From Kitasatospora gansuensis (GTDB lineage: Bacteria; Actinomycetota; Actinomycetes; Streptomycetales; Streptomycetaceae): a stretch of DNA of 64,000 nt. Below are positions 26,226 through 37,800 of this stretch, piece after piece (position 1 is the stretch's first letter; each line of letters begins with the position of its first letter). A model generated the notes under the pieces. The model made no database searches and had not been told where the DNA came from. It saw only the letters and a list, made by a program, of their open reading frames with translations. Both the position numbers and the translations under genes were made by a program. The stretch spans positions 7,874,001 through 7,938,000 of the forward strand of contig NZ_JACHJR010000001.1 of assembly GCF_014203705.1 (NCBI RefSeq), written 5' to 3'.

Positions 26226-28523
26226 ATGCGACTGCTCAGACTGCTCATCGCCGCACTCTGCACCGTGGCCGCACTCGCCCTGCCGGGCCTGGCAGGCAGT
26301 CCGGCACAGGCCGCCGCCGGGCCCCCGCAGACCGTACCGGCGCTGCGCCAGTGGACCGCCGGCGCCGGCTCGTTCACCTTTACCGCCACCGGCCGAATAG
26401 CCGTCGACCCGGCGTACAGTGCCCAACTCGCCGACGAGGCGAGCACGTTCGCCGATGATCTGCGGGACCTGACCGGTCGGACCGTCCCGGTGGTCACCGG
26501 CAGCCCGGCGGCCGGGGACATCGCGCTGACGCTTGGCGACGCCGCCCTGCCCGCCGAGGGCTACCGGATGACGGTCGGTCAGGGCATCACCCTCCAAGGT
26601 GCCACCGACACCGGGGTGTTCAACGGTACCCGTAGCGTGCTGCAACTCCTGCATCAGTCGGCCACCGTCCCGGCCGGCACCGCCGTGGACTGGCCGACCA
26701 AGGCCGAACGCGGGCTGATGATCGACCAGGGACGGAAGTTCTTCACCGTGCCGTGGGTGAAGCAGCACATCAAGGAACTGGCCTACCTCAAGCTGAACTA
26801 CTTCCACTTCCACCTGTCGGACACCTACGGCTTCCGGCTGGAGAGTTCCACCCACCCGGAGATCGTCTCCACCGACCACTACAGCAAGCAGGACATCGCC
26901 GACCTGGTGGCACTGGGCCAGAAGTACCACGTCACGATCGTCCCGGAGATCGACACCCCCGGGCACATGAACGCGGTCCTGGCCGCCCACCCCGAACTCA
27001 AGCTCAAGAACAACTCCGGCACCGCCAGCCCGGACTTCATCGACCTCTCGCTACCCGGCACGTACACCCTGGTCAAAGACCTGATCGAGGAGTACCTGCC
27101 GCTCTTCCCGGCCCCCTACTGGCACATCGGCGCGGACGAGTACGTCACCGACTACAGCAAGTACCCCCAGCTGCTCAGCTACGCCCGCGCCCACTACGGG
27201 GCAACCGCCACCGCCAAGGACACCTACTACGGCTTCGTCAACTGGTCCAACGCGCTGGTGCGGGCCGCCGGGAAGACCACCAGGATGTGGAACGACGGCA
27301 TCAAGTCCGGTGACGGCACGATCCAGCCGGACCGGAACATCCTGGTCGAGTACTGGTACAGCTACGGCCTGACGCCCCAGCAACTCGCCGACAGGGGCCA
27401 CGTGGTGGCCAACGAGTCGTGGACCCCGACGTACTACGTGCTCGGCGGCGCGAAGCCGGACACCCGCTGGATGTACGAGAGTTGGCAGCCCGACCTGTTC
27501 CAGGGCAACACCACGCTCGCCGACCCGTCCCGCAACCCCGGCTCGCTGATCCACGTCTGGTGCGACAACCCCACCGCCGAGACCGAGACCCAGATCGCCG
27601 CCGGCATCATGTACCCGCTCCGGGTGCTGGCCCAGCAGACCTGGGGCTCCCCGAAGCCGGCCGCCACGTACGCCGCGTTCACCCCGGTCGTCGCCGCCGT
27701 CGGCCACCACCCCGGCTGGCCCTCCACCGCCCAGCCCGGCGACCTCGCGCACAACCGCCCGACCACCGCCTCCAGCACCGAGACCCCCAACTTCCCCGCC
27801 CCCTTCGCCACCGACGGCGACCCCGGCTCCCGCTGGGCCAGCGCCTACGCCGACCCGCAGTGGATCCAGGTCGACCTCGGCTCCACCCAGACGGTCAACC
27901 GGGTGGTGCTCCGCTGGGAGGCCGCGTACGGCAAGTCCTTCCAGATCCAGCTCTCCGACGACGCGGTGACCTGGCGCACCATCCACTCCACCACCACCGG
28001 CACCGGGGGCGTCCAGGACCTCACCGGGCTCACCGGATCCGGCCGCTACATCCGGATGTACGGCACCCAGCGCGGCACCAGCTACGGCTACTCGCTGTAC
28101 GAATTCGAGGTCTACGGCAGCCAGTTGAGCGGCACCCGGACGCTCACCGCGAACGGCAAGGCACTCGACGACCCGGCCTCCTCGACGGCCTCCGGCACCC
28201 AGCTGATCACCTGGAAGCCGCACGGCGGCCCCAACCAGCAGTGGCAGCTCACCGCCAACGCCGACGGCAGCCACACCATGGTCAACGGCGCCTCCGGGCT
28301 CTGCGCCGACGTGACCGCCACTACCGCGAACGCGCCCGTCGTCCAGGCCACCTGCACCGGCGGCGACAGCCAGCGCTGGCTGATCACCGCCACCGGCAGC
28401 GGCTACACCGTCGCCAACAAGAAGAGCACCCTGCTGCTGACCACCGCCTCCGGGGCGGACGGCGCCCTGGTCACCCAGCAGGCGCCCGGTGGCTCGGCGC
28501 TGCAGCTCTGGCAGATCAGCTGA
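26226..28523 (+). CDS. Secreted GH20 beta-N-acetylhexosaminidase with F5/8C and ricin-type modules
   Basis: A 765-residue secreted enzyme. Signal peptide ends near residue 29 (AQAAAG). A GH20b-like alpha/beta domain (about 35-155) precedes the GH20 barrel (about 160-500): GLMIDQGRKFF, the HFHLSDTYGFR stretch, VPEIDTPGHMNA and the catalytic Asp-Glu pair in YWHIGADEY, which supports substrate-assisted hydrolysis of terminal GlcNAc/GalNAc. An F5/8 type C (CBM32-like) module follows (about 505-635), then a ricin-type beta-trefoil with QQW/QRW motifs. ATG 26226 with GGGAG upstream. Probably same transcript as the beta-helix gene; a strong hairpin ends the unit. Confidence 0.93.
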   Translation: MRLLRLLIAALCTVAALALPGLAGSPAQAAAGPPQTVPALRQWTAGAGSFTFTATGRIAVDPAYSAQLADEASTFADDLRDLTGRTVPVVTGSPAAGDIALTLGDAALPAEGYRMTVGQGITLQGATDTGVFNGTRSVLQLLHQSATVPAGTAVDWPTKAERGLMIDQGRKFFTVPWVKQHIKELAYLKLNYFHFHLSDTYGFRLESSTHPEIVSTDHYSKQDIADLVALGQKYHVTIVPEIDTPGHMNAVLAAHPELKLKNNSGTASPDFIDLSLPGTYTLVKDLIEEYLPLFPAPYWHIGADEYVTDYSKYPQLLSYARAHYGATATAKDTYYGFVNWSNALVRAAGKTTRMWNDGIKSGDGTIQPDRNILVEYWYSYGLTPQQLADRGHVVANESWTPTYYVLGGAKPDTRWMYESWQPDLFQGNTTLADPSRNPGSLIHVWCDNPTAETETQIAAGIMYPLRVLAQQTWGSPKPAATYAAFTPVVAAVGHHPGWPSTAQPGDLAHNRPTTASSTETPNFPAPFATDGDPGSRWASAYADPQWIQVDLGSTQTVNRVVLRWEAAYGKSFQIQLSDDAVTWRTIHSTTTGTGGVQDLTGLTGSGRYIRMYGTQRGTSYGYSLYEFEVYGSQLSGTRTLTANGKALDDPASSTASGTQLITWKPHGGPNQQWQLTANADGSHTMVNGASGLCADVTATTANAPVVQATCTGGDSQRWLITATGSGYTVANKKSTLLLTTASGADGALVTQQAPGGSALQLWQIS

Positions 28524-28539
28524 CGGTACGTCACAAGTC

Positions 28540-28589
28540 GGGAGAAGGCCGTTGGCCCGGGAGTGATCCCGGGTCGGCGGCCTTCTCCC
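28540..28589 (+). terminator. Two-tier terminator hairpin after GH20
   Basis: Outer 12-bp stem GGGAGAAGGCCG (28540-28551) with CGGCCTTCTCCC (28578-28589), and an inner CCCGGGA/TCCCGGG stem. Located 17 bases after the GH20 stop codon. Confidence 0.8.
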
Positions 28590-28623
28590 GGTGGAGGACC
28601 GGACCGGCCCTAGAGTCCTTCCT

Positions 28624-29253
28624 GTGGCGGATCATCAGGAGGAGACCAGGGCGGCCTACGACGGGGTCGTCGAGCTGTACGCGTCGCTGTTCGCGAACCG
28701 GCTGGAGAGCCAGCCGTTCGCCCGCGCCATGATCGGCACCTTCGCCGAACTGGTCCGCGCGACGGGCAACCCACGGGCAGCGGACATCGGGTGCGGGCCG
28801 GGCCATCTGACGGCCATGCTGCGCGAACTGGGCCTGGACGCCCTCGGGTTCGACCTCTCACCGGGCATGGTTGACCACGCTCGGCGGGCCCATCCGGCGC
28901 TGCGCTTCCAGGGGGCGCGGATGGAGTCCCTGCCGGTCGAGGACGGCGCGCTCGGCGGCGTACTGGCCCACTACTCGATGATCCACACCCCACCGGCGGA
29001 GCTGCCGGAGCTGCTCGCCGAGCAGGTACGCGTCCTGGCGCCGGGCGGCCTGCTCCTGGTCTCCTTCTTCGGGACCGACGGACCGGAGCCGGTGCGCTTC
29101 GACCACAAGGTGACGCCCGCCTACAGCTGGCCGGCGGACCGCCTCGCCGACCTGCTGGCCGACGCCGGGCTGGTGCCCTTCGCCCGACTGCTGCACGACC
29201 CGGCCTCCGAACGGGGCTTCCTCGACGCCCACTTGCTGGCCCGCCGTTCGTAG
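28624..29253 (+). CDS. Class I SAM-dependent methyltransferase
   Basis: A 209-residue enzyme with SAM-binding motif I ADIGCGPGHLT, acidic loop GFDLSPGMVDHAR, and a post-II motif GALGGVLAHYSMIH. The GTG start at 28624 is preferred because the common family N-terminus ADHQEETRAAYDG starts there. The substrate is unknown. It lies immediately upstream of the biosynthetic cluster, separated by a 371-base gap, so membership in the cluster is possible but unsupported; it resembles widespread streptomycete housekeeping-type methyltransferases. Confidence 0.82.
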   Translation: MADHQEETRAAYDGVVELYASLFANRLESQPFARAMIGTFAELVRATGNPRAADIGCGPGHLTAMLRELGLDALGFDLSPGMVDHARRAHPALRFQGARMESLPVEDGALGGVLAHYSMIHTPPAELPELLAEQVRVLAPGGLLLVSFFGTDGPEPVRFDHKVTPAYSWPADRLADLLADAGLVPFARLLHDPASERGFLDAHLLARRS

Positions 29254-29624
29254 GGCCCGCGTCGGCCGGTGCACATTCTTACCCCCGCAGACGAACGACC
29301 AGCGGATCCGGTCGATGATTCGGTCACCGACCTCCCTTTGTGGGTCGGCGAACGTCGCCTATCCATCCAATCCTTGATCTAACGGACCGTCAGAGTAAGC
29401 GCTTTACTCTACCGGCTGGAACCGATGCGACCCATGCTGTCGGAGTGAACGCGTGGGGGTGATAGTTCTCCGACGACCTTGATCCGAACGCATTCCGTCG
29501 TCGCGATCTCCCACCGCGCCCACCGTGCCCGTCGTCCCCGCGGCCAAGGCCGCGGCCCCGACAAGACGGCCGCAGAGGCACGCCCCGTAGCAGATCAACG
29601 TATCCCGCCGAACCGGAGGAACCC
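29254..29624. other. Promoter and leader region of the NRPS cluster (no gene)
   Basis: A 371-base stretch with no convincing gene on either strand. It holds an inverted repeat at 29392-29410, a very tight 8-bp hairpin with two-base centre at 29538-29555 (CCGCGGCC-AA-GGCCGCGG), and a GGAGG ribosome site just before the MbtH gene. It is presumably the main promoter region of the biosynthetic operon. Confidence 0.6.
29392..29410. promoter_or_regulatory. Inverted repeat in the NRPS promoter, candidate operator
   Basis: AGAGTAA-GCGCT-TTACTCT: perfect 7-bp arms around a five-base spacer, AT-rich in a GC-rich context, 215 bases before the MbtH start. A dimeric pathway regulator (for example the LuxR or ArsR-like protein of this cluster) could bind here. 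Inference only. Confidence 0.4.
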
Positions 29625-29828
29625 ATGGACGGCGACACCCAGTCCTATGTGGTCGTACTCAACGACGAGGAGCAGTACTCAATCTGGCCCGCCGACCGTG
29701 ACCTGCCGCTGGGCTGGCGCGGCGACGGCGTCAGCGGTTCCAAGGCGGAATGCCTGTCCCACATCGGCGAGGTCTGGACGGACATGCGCCCGTCGAGCCT
29801 TCGCCGGTCCGTGGAGCAAGCCGGTTAG
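29625..29828 (+). CDS. MbtH-like NRPS accessory protein
   Basis: A 67-residue protein with the family signature: YVVVLNDEEQYSIWPADRDL, then GWRGDGVSGSKAECLSHIGE and WTDMRPSSL (conserved Ser, Glu and three Trp residues). MbtH proteins bind NRPS adenylation domains and are often needed for their solubility and activity. GGAGG precedes the ATG with ideal spacing. It is the first gene of the assembly-line operon, 36 bases ahead of the first NRPS, and presumably serves its three adenylation domains. Confidence 0.97.
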   Translation: MDGDTQSYVVVLNDEEQYSIWPADRDLPLGWRGDGVSGSKAECLSHIGEVWTDMRPSSLRRSVEQAG

Positions 29829-29864
29829 CCACCCCCACTCTCAGCAGTGAAGGAATCGTGCGAG

Positions 29865-32800
29865 ATGGTCCTCAATGAATTCCACGCCCGGGTGGCCGAG
29901 GCACCGGATGCCGTCGCGGTGCAGGACGGTGACCTGAGACTGACCTACCGGAGCCTTGCCGTGCACGCGTCCGCGCTGGCAACCGAGCTCACCGAGCGGG
30001 GGGTGGGCCAGGACAGCGTCGTGGCCGTCTACGCCGACCGGTCGGCGGAACTGGTGGTCGGCGAGCTGGCCGTCCTGCTGGCGGGCGCGGCCTACCTGCC
30101 GCTGGACCCGGCCCACCCGTCCGCCCGGATCCGCCAACTGCTGGAGGTCTCCGGCGCCGCCGCGGTCCTCAGCACCGCGCCGCTGGTGTCCGGTGGGGCA
30201 CCGCTCGGCGACGACGTCCTGGTGATCGACCTGACCAAGGAACCGTCCGACGCGACCGTCCTGGCACCGCCCCGGCTGCACGGCGCCGCGCTGGCGTACG
30301 TGATCTACACCTCGGGTTCCACCGGTCAGCCCAAGGGCGTCGCGGTGTCCCACGCGAGCCTGGCCAACCTGATGCACTGGCACCACAAGACCTACGGGAC
30401 GCGGCCGGAGGACCGGTCGACCCTGCTGGCCAGTCCCGGGTTCGACGTGTCCGTCCAGGACATCTGGTTCACCATCACCGCCGGCGCCACGCTGGTGATT
30501 CCGCCCGCCGAGGTACGCACCTCGCCGCCCGCGCTCGCCGCCTGGCTGGCCGACGAGCAGATCACCGTGACCTTCCTGCCGACCCCGCTGGCCGAGGCCG
30601 TCCTCGACGAGACCTGGCCCGCCCACACGGCGCTCCGGTACCTGCACACCGGCGGCTCGGCGATGCAGCGCGGCGTGCCGGACGGGCTGCCGTTCACGGT
30701 GATCAACCTCTACGGGCCGACCGAAGGCACGGTGAAGGTGACGGCCGGCGAGGTGGTGCCGGGCGGACCCGTGCCGCCCCCGATCGGGGAGCCCGTCGGC
30801 GGCGTGCGCTGCTACGTGCTCGACGGGCTCGACCCGGTGCCCGACGGCGAGGCCGGTGAGCTGTACCTGGCCGGCGCGTGCGTGGCACGCGGATACCTGA
30901 ACGACCCGGCGGCCACCGCGGCGGCGTTCGTGCCGGACATCGGCGCCCCCGGGCAGCGGATGTACCGGACCGGCGACAAGGTCCGCCGCCGCCCGGACGG
31001 GGTCTTCGAGTACATCGGCCGGTACGACGACCAGGCCAAGATCCGCGGGTTCCGGATCGAACCCGGCGAGGTCGCCACGGTGCTCAAGCAGCACCCCGGC
31101 GTCCGGGACGCCTTCGTGGCGGTCGAACACTCGGGCCGCCCGGACGCACGCCTGGTCGGCTACGTGGTCACCGAGGTCCCGACGGCCGAGCTGGTCGAGT
31201 TCGTCGCGGGCCGACTGCCCAGCTACATGGTGCCGGCGGCGATGGTCGTGCTGCCCGTGCTGCCGCTGACACCCAACGGCAAGGTCGACCGCGCCGCGCT
31301 GCCCGCTCCCGACCGGACCGCGGCCGGCTTGGCCGACGCCGTGGCGCCCCGTACCCCGACCGAGGAGGCGCTGGCGAGGATCGTGGCCTCGCTGCTCGGC
31401 GGCGCGGAGGTCGGCGTGTACGACGACTTCTTCGCGCTGGGCGGGAACTCCTTGCTGGTCGCGGCGCTGGCGGGCCGGATCGCGGCGGAACTGCACGTCG
31501 GGGTGGGCATCCCCGAGGTGTTCTGCACGCCCACCGTCGCCGGTCTCGCGGAGATCATCGACGAGCGGGCCGCCGGGACGGACGGCGAAGCCGTCGCCCA
31601 GGCGATCGCACCGATCGCGCCGCCGGTACGCCGGGCCGACCGGAACCGACCGATCCCGCTGTCCCTGCCGCAGGAACGGGTCTGGTTCTTCGAGCAGCTG
31701 TCGCCCGGCAACCTGGCCTACAACTTCCAGGCCACCGTGTCCCTGCAGGGCGACGTGAACGTCGACGCCATGCGCGCGACGCTGGACGAGATCGTCCGCA
31801 GGCACGAGATCCTGCGGACCGCCTTCGTCTCGGTCGACGGCGTGGGGTACCAGCGTCCGCTGGCGGAGGCCAAGGCCTCGCTGAAGGTCATCGACGTCCC
31901 GGCCGCGCAGGCCGACGAGGTGGTCGCCGCGCAGCTGCGCGAGCCCTTCGACCTGACCGCGCCGCCCCTGGCCCGCTGGGTCCTGCTGCGGCACGAGGAC
32001 GGGCAGAACACCTTCCTGCACGTGGAGCACCACTTCGTCCACGACGGCTGGTCGCTCTCGGTGTTCCTGTCCGAGTTCCGCGCCCTCTACCCGGCCTTCG
32101 CCGCCGGGCAGCCCTCACCCCTGCCCGACCTGGCCGTCCAGTACGCGGACTACGCGATCTGGCAGCGGGACTGGATGCGCGGCGAGGTGCTGCAGGCCCA
32201 CGTCGACCACTGGACCGGCCTGCTGGCCGGCGCCCCGGACACCCTGGAACTGCCCGCCGACCGGCCGCGGCCGCCGGTGATGACCTTCCGGGGCAGGGCA
32301 CCGCGCATCCTCATCCCGGCCGAGCTGGCCCGCAAGCTGCGAGCCTTCAGCCGCGAGAACCGGGTGTCGCTGTTCTCCACCATGTACGCCGGCTTCACGG
32401 CGCTGCTGCACCGCTACACCGGACAGCACGACATGCTGATCGGGACCGGCGCGGCGAACCGCAACATCCCCGAGCTGGAGCCGCTGCTCGGCATGCTCGT
32501 CAACACCCTGGTCATGCGCACCAAGGTGTCCGCCGACCAGCCGTTCACCGATCTGCTGGCGCAGGTACGGGAGAGCGTCGCCGAGACGCTGGCCTGGTCG
32601 GACACCCCGGTGGACGCGGTGATCGACGCGCTCGACCCGGCCCGTGACCCGTCGCGCACCCCGCTGTTCCAGGTGATGTTCAGCTTCCACGACTCCGGGA
32701 TACCCGACATCGACTTCGGCGGGCTCACCGGCCGGGTCACCGAACGCTCGAACGCCTCGGCCAAGGCCGACCTCAACGTGATCGTGATCCCGCGGGCCGA

Positions 32801-34862
32801 GCAGCGCCTCGGCCGGGCCCCCCGGCCCGAGGACGACGACCTCGCCATGATCTGGGAGCACTCGGCCGACCTGTTCGACGAAGCCACCATGGCACGGATG
32901 ATCACGCACTACCTGACCCTGCTCGAGGACGCGGTGGCCAGGCCGGCAGCGCCGGTGGGGACACTGCGCCTGCTCCCCGAGGCGGAGGCGGAGCAGCTCG
33001 ACCGCTGGTCCCACGGGCCCGCCGCGGTCGAAAGCCGACCGGTGACCGAGCTGATCGCGCGTCAGGTGCAGACCCGGCCGGACGCCGTCGCGGTGCGTTG
33101 GCCGGACGGGCAGCTCAGCTACGCAGAGCTGTGGCAGCGCGCCGGCGGACTGGCCCACCGGCTGCGCGAGTCCGGCATCACCGCCGAGGAACCGGTGGCG
33201 GTGGTCGCCGACCGTTCCGTCGAGCTGGTGGTCGGCGAGCTCGCGGTGCTGATGGCCGGCGGGTGCTACCTGCCCGTGGACCCGAGCTACCCGGCCGAGC
33301 GGATCGCCTTCATCCTGCAGGACGCCGGGGTGAAGAAGACTCTGGTCACGCCCGAGACGCGGCCGCAGCTGCCGGCGTCCACGGCGAGCCTGCAGGTGTT
33401 CGAGCTGGACTCCGCCGGCCCGGACGAGCCGGTCCACGCGGACCAGGTCGCCCCGGAGCGGCTGGCGTACCTCATCTACACCTCGGGATCGACCGGCCGG
33501 CCCAAGGGGGTGGCCCTGGAGCACGGGGGGCTCGCCAACCTGGTCGCCTGGCACCTGGCCGAGTACGCGCTCGAGCCGACGGACCGGACCACGCTGTTCG
33601 CGAGCCCCGGGTTCGACGCGTCGACGTGGGAGATCTGGTCCACCCTCGCGGCGGGCGCCACCCTGAACGTCGTCCCGCCGCAGCTGCGGGCCGCGCCCGC
33701 GGAACTGGTGCGCTGGCTCGGCGCCGAGAAGATCACCGCGGCGTTCCTGCCGACCCCGATCGCCGCGGCCGTCCTGACCGAGCCGTGGCCGGCCGACACC
33801 GCGCTGCGTGCGCTGCTGACCGGTGGCGACGCGCTGCCGGCCGCGCCCGCCGAGGGCTTGCCGTTCCGGTTGTTCAACCACTACGGACCGACGGAGAACA
33901 CCGTCGTGGCGACGGCGGGCCTGGTCCCGCCGGACCCGGCGGGACTGCGCCCGGCCATCGGCAGGCCGATCAGCGGGATCCAGGCCCACGTGCTGGACGC
34001 CGAAGGGCAGCCCGTGCCCACCGGCGTGCGTGGCGAGCTGTTCCTCGGCGGTACGCAGGTGGCCCGCGGCTACGTGAACCGCTCGACGCTCACCGCGGAG
34101 AGCTTTCGCTCCGATCCGTTCGCCGGCCAGCCCGGCGCACGCCTGTACCGGACCGGTGACCTGGTCCGCTGGCGTCCCGACGGGCAGCTGGAGTTCCTCG
34201 GCCGCGCGGACGAGCAGGTGAAGATCCGGGGATTCCGGATCGAGCCCGGAGAGGTCGCGGCAACGCTCCGGGAGCACCCGGACGTACGGGACGCCGTGGT
34301 CGTCGTCCGCACGGCCGCAGAAGGCGCCTCGCTGGTGGCGTACGCCTGTGCGGACGGCCCGAGCGAGAACCTCCCCGAGGAGAAGCTGCTGGCGTTCCTG
34401 GGGGACCGGCTGCCCGCGTACATGCTGCCGGACAAGGTCCTGGTGCTGGCCGCCCTGCCACTCACCGCGCACGGCAAGGTGGACCACGCCGCGCTGGCCG
34501 CCCTGACGCCGAGCACCCAGGCCGAACCCGAGGCCGACCAGGCGCCGCGGACACCGACGGAGGAGCGCGTCGCGCAGCTCGCCTCGGCGTTGCTGCACGA
34601 CCAGCCGGTGGGGCGCGCGGACGACTTCTTCCGCGCCGGTGGCCACTCCCTGTTGGCAGCCCGGCTGGTGGCCCAGGTGAACGAGGCCTTCGGCGTCCAG
34701 GTGCCGATGGCGACGTTCCTCCAGCGGCCCACCGTGGCGAGCCTGGCGGACGCCGTGACCCTCGCGACGACAGGAGCGACGGCAGGGCCCGGTCCGATCA
34801 GGCCGCGTACCCGCCGTGCGGCCGTGCGGCCGCTCGATCAGTCCAGTGAGGTGCAGCAGTGA
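29865..34862 (+). CDS. NRPS, loading plus one extension module (A-PCP-C-A-PCP)
   Basis: About 1665 residues. A1 (1-495): A3 [11 protein letters not shown] near 148, A4 FDVSVQDIW near 193, A5 NLYGPTE near 281, A10 NGKVDR near 471. PCP1 Ser in LGGNSLL near 527. C (595-1035) with intact HHFVHDG near 722. A2 (1050-1560): A4 FDASTWEIW near 1249, A5 NHYGPTE near 1341. PCP2 Ser in AGGHSLL near 1595. It starts with an A domain and no C, so it is the chain starter. Reading pocket residues by alignment to GrsA by eye gives DVQFHGLVK(K) for A1 (no match I know) and DAWFLGHVV(K) for A2, one change from a known Leu code. ATG 29865 with AAGGA is chosen; GTG 29847 lacks a ribosome site. Its stop overlaps the next start (GTGA). 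Confidence 0.95.
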   Translation: MVLNEFHARVAEAPDAVAVQDGDLRLTYRSLAVHASALATELTERGVGQDSVVAVYADRSAELVVGELAVLLAGAAYLPLDPAHPSARIRQLLEVSGAAAVLSTAPLVSGGAPLGDDVLVIDLTKEPSDATVLAPPRLHGAALAYVIYTSGSTGQPKGVAVSHASLANLMHWHHKTYGTRPEDRSTLLASPGFDVSVQDIWFTITAGATLVIPPAEVRTSPPALAAWLADEQITVTFLPTPLAEAVLDETWPAHTALRYLHTGGSAMQRGVPDGLPFTVINLYGPTEGTVKVTAGEVVPGGPVPPPIGEPVGGVRCYVLDGLDPVPDGEAGELYLAGACVARGYLNDPAATAAAFVPDIGAPGQRMYRTGDKVRRRPDGVFEYIGRYDDQAKIRGFRIEPGEVATVLKQHPGVRDAFVAVEHSGRPDARLVGYVVTEVPTAELVEFVAGRLPSYMVPAAMVVLPVLPLTPNGKVDRAALPAPDRTAAGLADAVAPRTPTEEALARIVASLLGGAEVGVYDDFFALGGNSLLVAALAGRIAAELHVGVGIPEVFCTPTVAGLAEIIDERAAGTDGEAVAQAIAPIAPPVRRADRNRPIPLSLPQERVWFFEQLSPGNLAYNFQATVSLQGDVNVDAMRATLDEIVRRHEILRTAFVSVDGVGYQRPLAEAKASLKVIDVPAAQADEVVAAQLREPFDLTAPPLARWVLLRHEDGQNTFLHVEHHFVHDGWSLSVFLSEFRALYPAFAAGQPSPLPDLAVQYADYAIWQRDWMRGEVLQAHVDHWTGLLAGAPDTLELPADRPRPPVMTFRGRAPRILIPAELARKLRAFSRENRVSLFSTMYAGFTALLHRYTGQHDMLIGTGAANRNIPELEPLLGMLVNTLVMRTKVSADQPFTDLLAQVRESVAETLAWSDTPVDAVIDALDPARDPSRTPLFQVMFSFHDSGIPDIDFGGLTGRVTERSNASAKADLNVIVIPRAEQRLGRAPRPEDDDLAMIWEHSADLFDEATMARMITHYLTLLEDAVARPAAPVGTLRLLPEAEAEQLDRWSHGPAAVESRPVTELIARQVQTRPDAVAVRWPDGQLSYAELWQRAGGLAHRLRESGITAEEPVAVVADRSVELVVGELAVLMAGGCYLPVDPSYPAERIAFILQDAGVKKTLVTPETRPQLPASTASLQVFELDSAGPDEPVHADQVAPERLAYLIYTSGSTGRPKGVALEHGGLANLVAWHLAEYALEPTDRTTLFASPGFDASTWEIWSTLAAGATLNVVPPQLRAAPAELVRWLGAEKITAAFLPTPIAAAVLTEPWPADTALRALLTGGDALPAAPAEGLPFRLFNHYGPTENTVVATAGLVPPDPAGLRPAIGRPISGIQAHVLDAEGQPVPTGVRGELFLGGTQVARGYVNRSTLTAESFRSDPFAGQPGARLYRTGDLVRWRPDGQLEFLGRADEQVKIRGFRIEPGEVAATLREHPDVRDAVVVVRTAAEGASLVAYACADGPSENLPEEKLLAFLGDRLPAYMLPDKVLVLAALPLTAHGKVDHAALAALTPSTQAEPEADQAPRTPTEERVAQLASALLHDQPVGRADDFFRAGGHSLLAARLVAQVNEAFGVQVPMATFLQRPTVASLADAVTLATTGATAGPGPIRPRTRRAAVRPLDQSSEVQQ

Positions 34863-37800
34863 GTGGAGCGATCGAACCAGAGGTCGGGGACGAGGACAGT
34901 TCGGCTCCGCTGTCGTACGCGCAGCAGCGGCTGTGGTTCCTCGACCAGCTGCAGCCGGGCAGCTCGGTCTACAACGTCCCGCTCGGCTACGACATCACCG
35001 GCCCGTTGGACCCCACGGCGCTCGAACGGGCGCTGACCGAGGTCGTGCGGCGCCACGAGATCCTGCGGACCGCCTTCCGGTCGACCGGTGGGACGCCGCA
35101 CCAGGTGGTCCTGCCGCCCGCCCCAGTGTCCATCCCCGTCGTCGACCTGACCGCACCCGGTCGCTCGGCGGACGAGGTGGCGCGGCTCACGGACGAGGAA
35201 GCCGGTGTCCCGTTCGACCTGGTGGCCGGCCGGGTCATCCGGGCCCGTCTGCTGCGCCTCGGTGAGCAGCAGCACCGGCTGCTGCTCACCGTGCACCACC
35301 TCGCCTGTGACGGCGCGTCGGTCGGGACGCTCGGCCGGGAGCTCGAGGTCCAGTACCTGGCCGCGCTGCGCGGCCAGGACCGGCCCGAGCCCGAACTGCC
35401 CATGCAGTACGCCGACTTCGCCGACTGGCAGCAGAACACCCTGGCCGGGCCCGAGCTCGACCGGCTGCTGGCGTACTGGACGGACAGCCTGGCCGGCCTG
35501 CCCGCCCAGCAGCTGCCCACCGACCACGCCCGCCCGCCGGTGCAGAGCTACCGTGGCGCCGCGCTCACGTTCGAGCTGCCGTCGGCCTCGGTCCAGCAGC
35601 TGGAGGAGCTGGGCAGGTCGGAAGGCGTCACGCTCTACAGCGTCCTGCTCGCCGCCTTCTCGGTGCTGCTACGGGCGCACGTCGGCCAGGACGAGGTCGT
35701 GGTCGGAACCCCGGTGTCCGGGCGGGAGCGGCCCGAACTGGCCGGTCTCATCGGGTTCTTCACCAACACCCTGGTGCTCCGCTGCGACCTCGGGTCAGGC
35801 CCGACGTTCCGTCAGCTGATCCAGCGGCTGTGGACGGAGGTCAAGGGAGCGCTGGCCCACCAGGACCTGCCGTTCGAGAAGCTGGTCGAAGAGCTGCACC
35901 CCGACCGTGACCTGGCCCAGAACCCGTTGTTCCAGGTGCTGTTCAGCTACCGGTACGAAGAAGAGGGAGCGGGCCTCCGCCTCGACGGCTGCCAGGTGCA
36001 GCCGGTGCTGGGCGACACCGGGGCGGCGCGGTTCGACCTGACGCTGAGTCTGACCCGGACCCCGGCCGGGGTGCGAGGCCGGCTCGAGTACAACACGGAC
36101 CTGTTCGAGGGCACGACCGCCGAGCGGATCGCCGAGCGGTACGTCCAGGTGGTGACCGCCGCCGCGCAGGCCCCGGACCGGCCCGTCGACGAGCTGGCCG
36201 TGCTGCCGGCCGGCGAACTCGCCACCTTGGCCGACTGGCAGACCGGTGCCGAGGCCGGGACCGACGACGCCTTGGTGCACCAGCTGTTCGCGCAGCGGGT
36301 GGCCGCGACACCCGACGCGGTCGCCGTGGTCGCCGCCGACACCACCTTGACCTATCGCGAACTCGACCGGCTCGCCGACCGGTTCGCGGGTCAGCTGCGG
36401 CAGCTCGGGGTGGCGCCCGACGAGCCGGTCGGCGTCCACCTCGGCCGCACCTCCCTGCTGATGGTCACCCTGCTGGGGATCCTCAAGGCGGGCGCGGCAT
36501 ATCTCCCGCTGGACCCCGGCTACCCGCGCGATCGACTGGCGTTCATGGTCGGCGACGCCGGCGTGCGGCTGGTCGTGGCGGACTCCAGGTCCGCCGCGGC
36601 CGCCGGCCGGCTCGGCGCCGGTCAGGTCGTGGTGCCCGACCTGGCTGGGGAGCCGGACGCTTCGCCGTCGGCGGTCACCGCCGACAACCTGGCGTACGTG
36701 ATCTACACGTCCGGGTCCACCGGACTGCCCAAGGGCGTCATGGTCACCCACCGGAACGTGGTCAACCTGTTCGCCGGGATGGACGACGTCTTCGGTGCCG
36801 ACGAGCCCAGCACCTGGCTCGCGGTGACCAGCGTCTCCTTCGACATCTCCGTGGTCGAGCTGCTGTGGGCGCTGATGCACGGTCACCGGATCGTGCTGCG
36901 CGGCGAACCGCCGCTGCCGTCGGCCTCGGCCGCCGCGGAGTCGGCGGCGGTGGCCGAGGCGCGTGCCCGCCCCATCGACTTCAGCCTGCTCTACTTCGGC
37001 AGCGACGCGGAAGCCAGCTCCGAGGACCGCTACCGGCTGCTGCTCGACGGCGCGAAGTTCGCCGACCGCAACGGCTTCACGGCCGTGTGGACTCCCGAGC
37101 GGCACTTCCACCAGTTCGGCGGGCTGTACCCGAACCCCTCGGTGATGGCGGCGGCCGTCGCGGCCGTCACCGAGCGGGTCCAGGTGCGCGCGGGCAGCGT
37201 GGTGCTGCCGTTGCACGACCCGCTGCGGGTGGCCGAGGAGTGGTCCGTGGTGGACAACATCTCGGCCGGCCGGGCCGGCATCTCCCTCGCGTCCGGGTGG
37301 CACGCCAACGACTTCGCGCTCGCACCGGACCGGTACGAGAAGCGCAAGCAGCTGATGATGGACGGCCTCGCGGAGGTCCGGAAGCTGTGGCGCGGCGAGA
37401 AGGTGTCGCGGCGCAACGGCGTCGGCGCCGAGGTCGAGGTCGGGGTGTTCCCCCGTCCCGTCCAGCCGGAGCTGCCGGTGTGGCTGACCAGCGCCAAGCA
37501 TCCGGAGACCTTCCGGATGGCGGGCGAGGCCGGCACCGGGGTGCTCACCCACCTCCTCGGGCACAGCCTGGAGGAGCTGGCGGAGAAGATCGCGCTGTAC
37601 CGCAGGACCTGGCGCGAGCACGGGCACGGACCCGGGGACGGCCACGTGGCGGTGATGGTCCACACCTTCGTCGGTCAGGATCTCGACGAGGTGCGGGAAC
37701 TGGTCCGGGAGCCGATGAGCCGGTACCTGGAGACCTCCTTCGACCTGATCGCCTCGCTCGGCGCCACCACCGGCAGCGCCGAGGACTTCAGGGCGTTGCC

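Noticed and set aside
28624-29253. Methyltransferase as first gene of the biosynthetic cluster
   Set aside because: Separated by a 371-base gap with its own apparent promoter features and not linked by overlap; membership cannot be supported, so left outside.
29479-29850. Possible small gene running through the MbtH gene on the + strand
   Set aside because: Different frame from MbtH, Arg/Pro-rich, no ribosome site; the MbtH protein is unmistakable.
29841-32042. Long open frames (over 700 codons) on the - strand opposite the first NRPS gene, and similar ones opposite 32-41 kb
   Set aside because: They mirror the strong third-position GC of the + strand genes, have His/Arg/Gly-rich composition and no recognisable domain; they are shadows.
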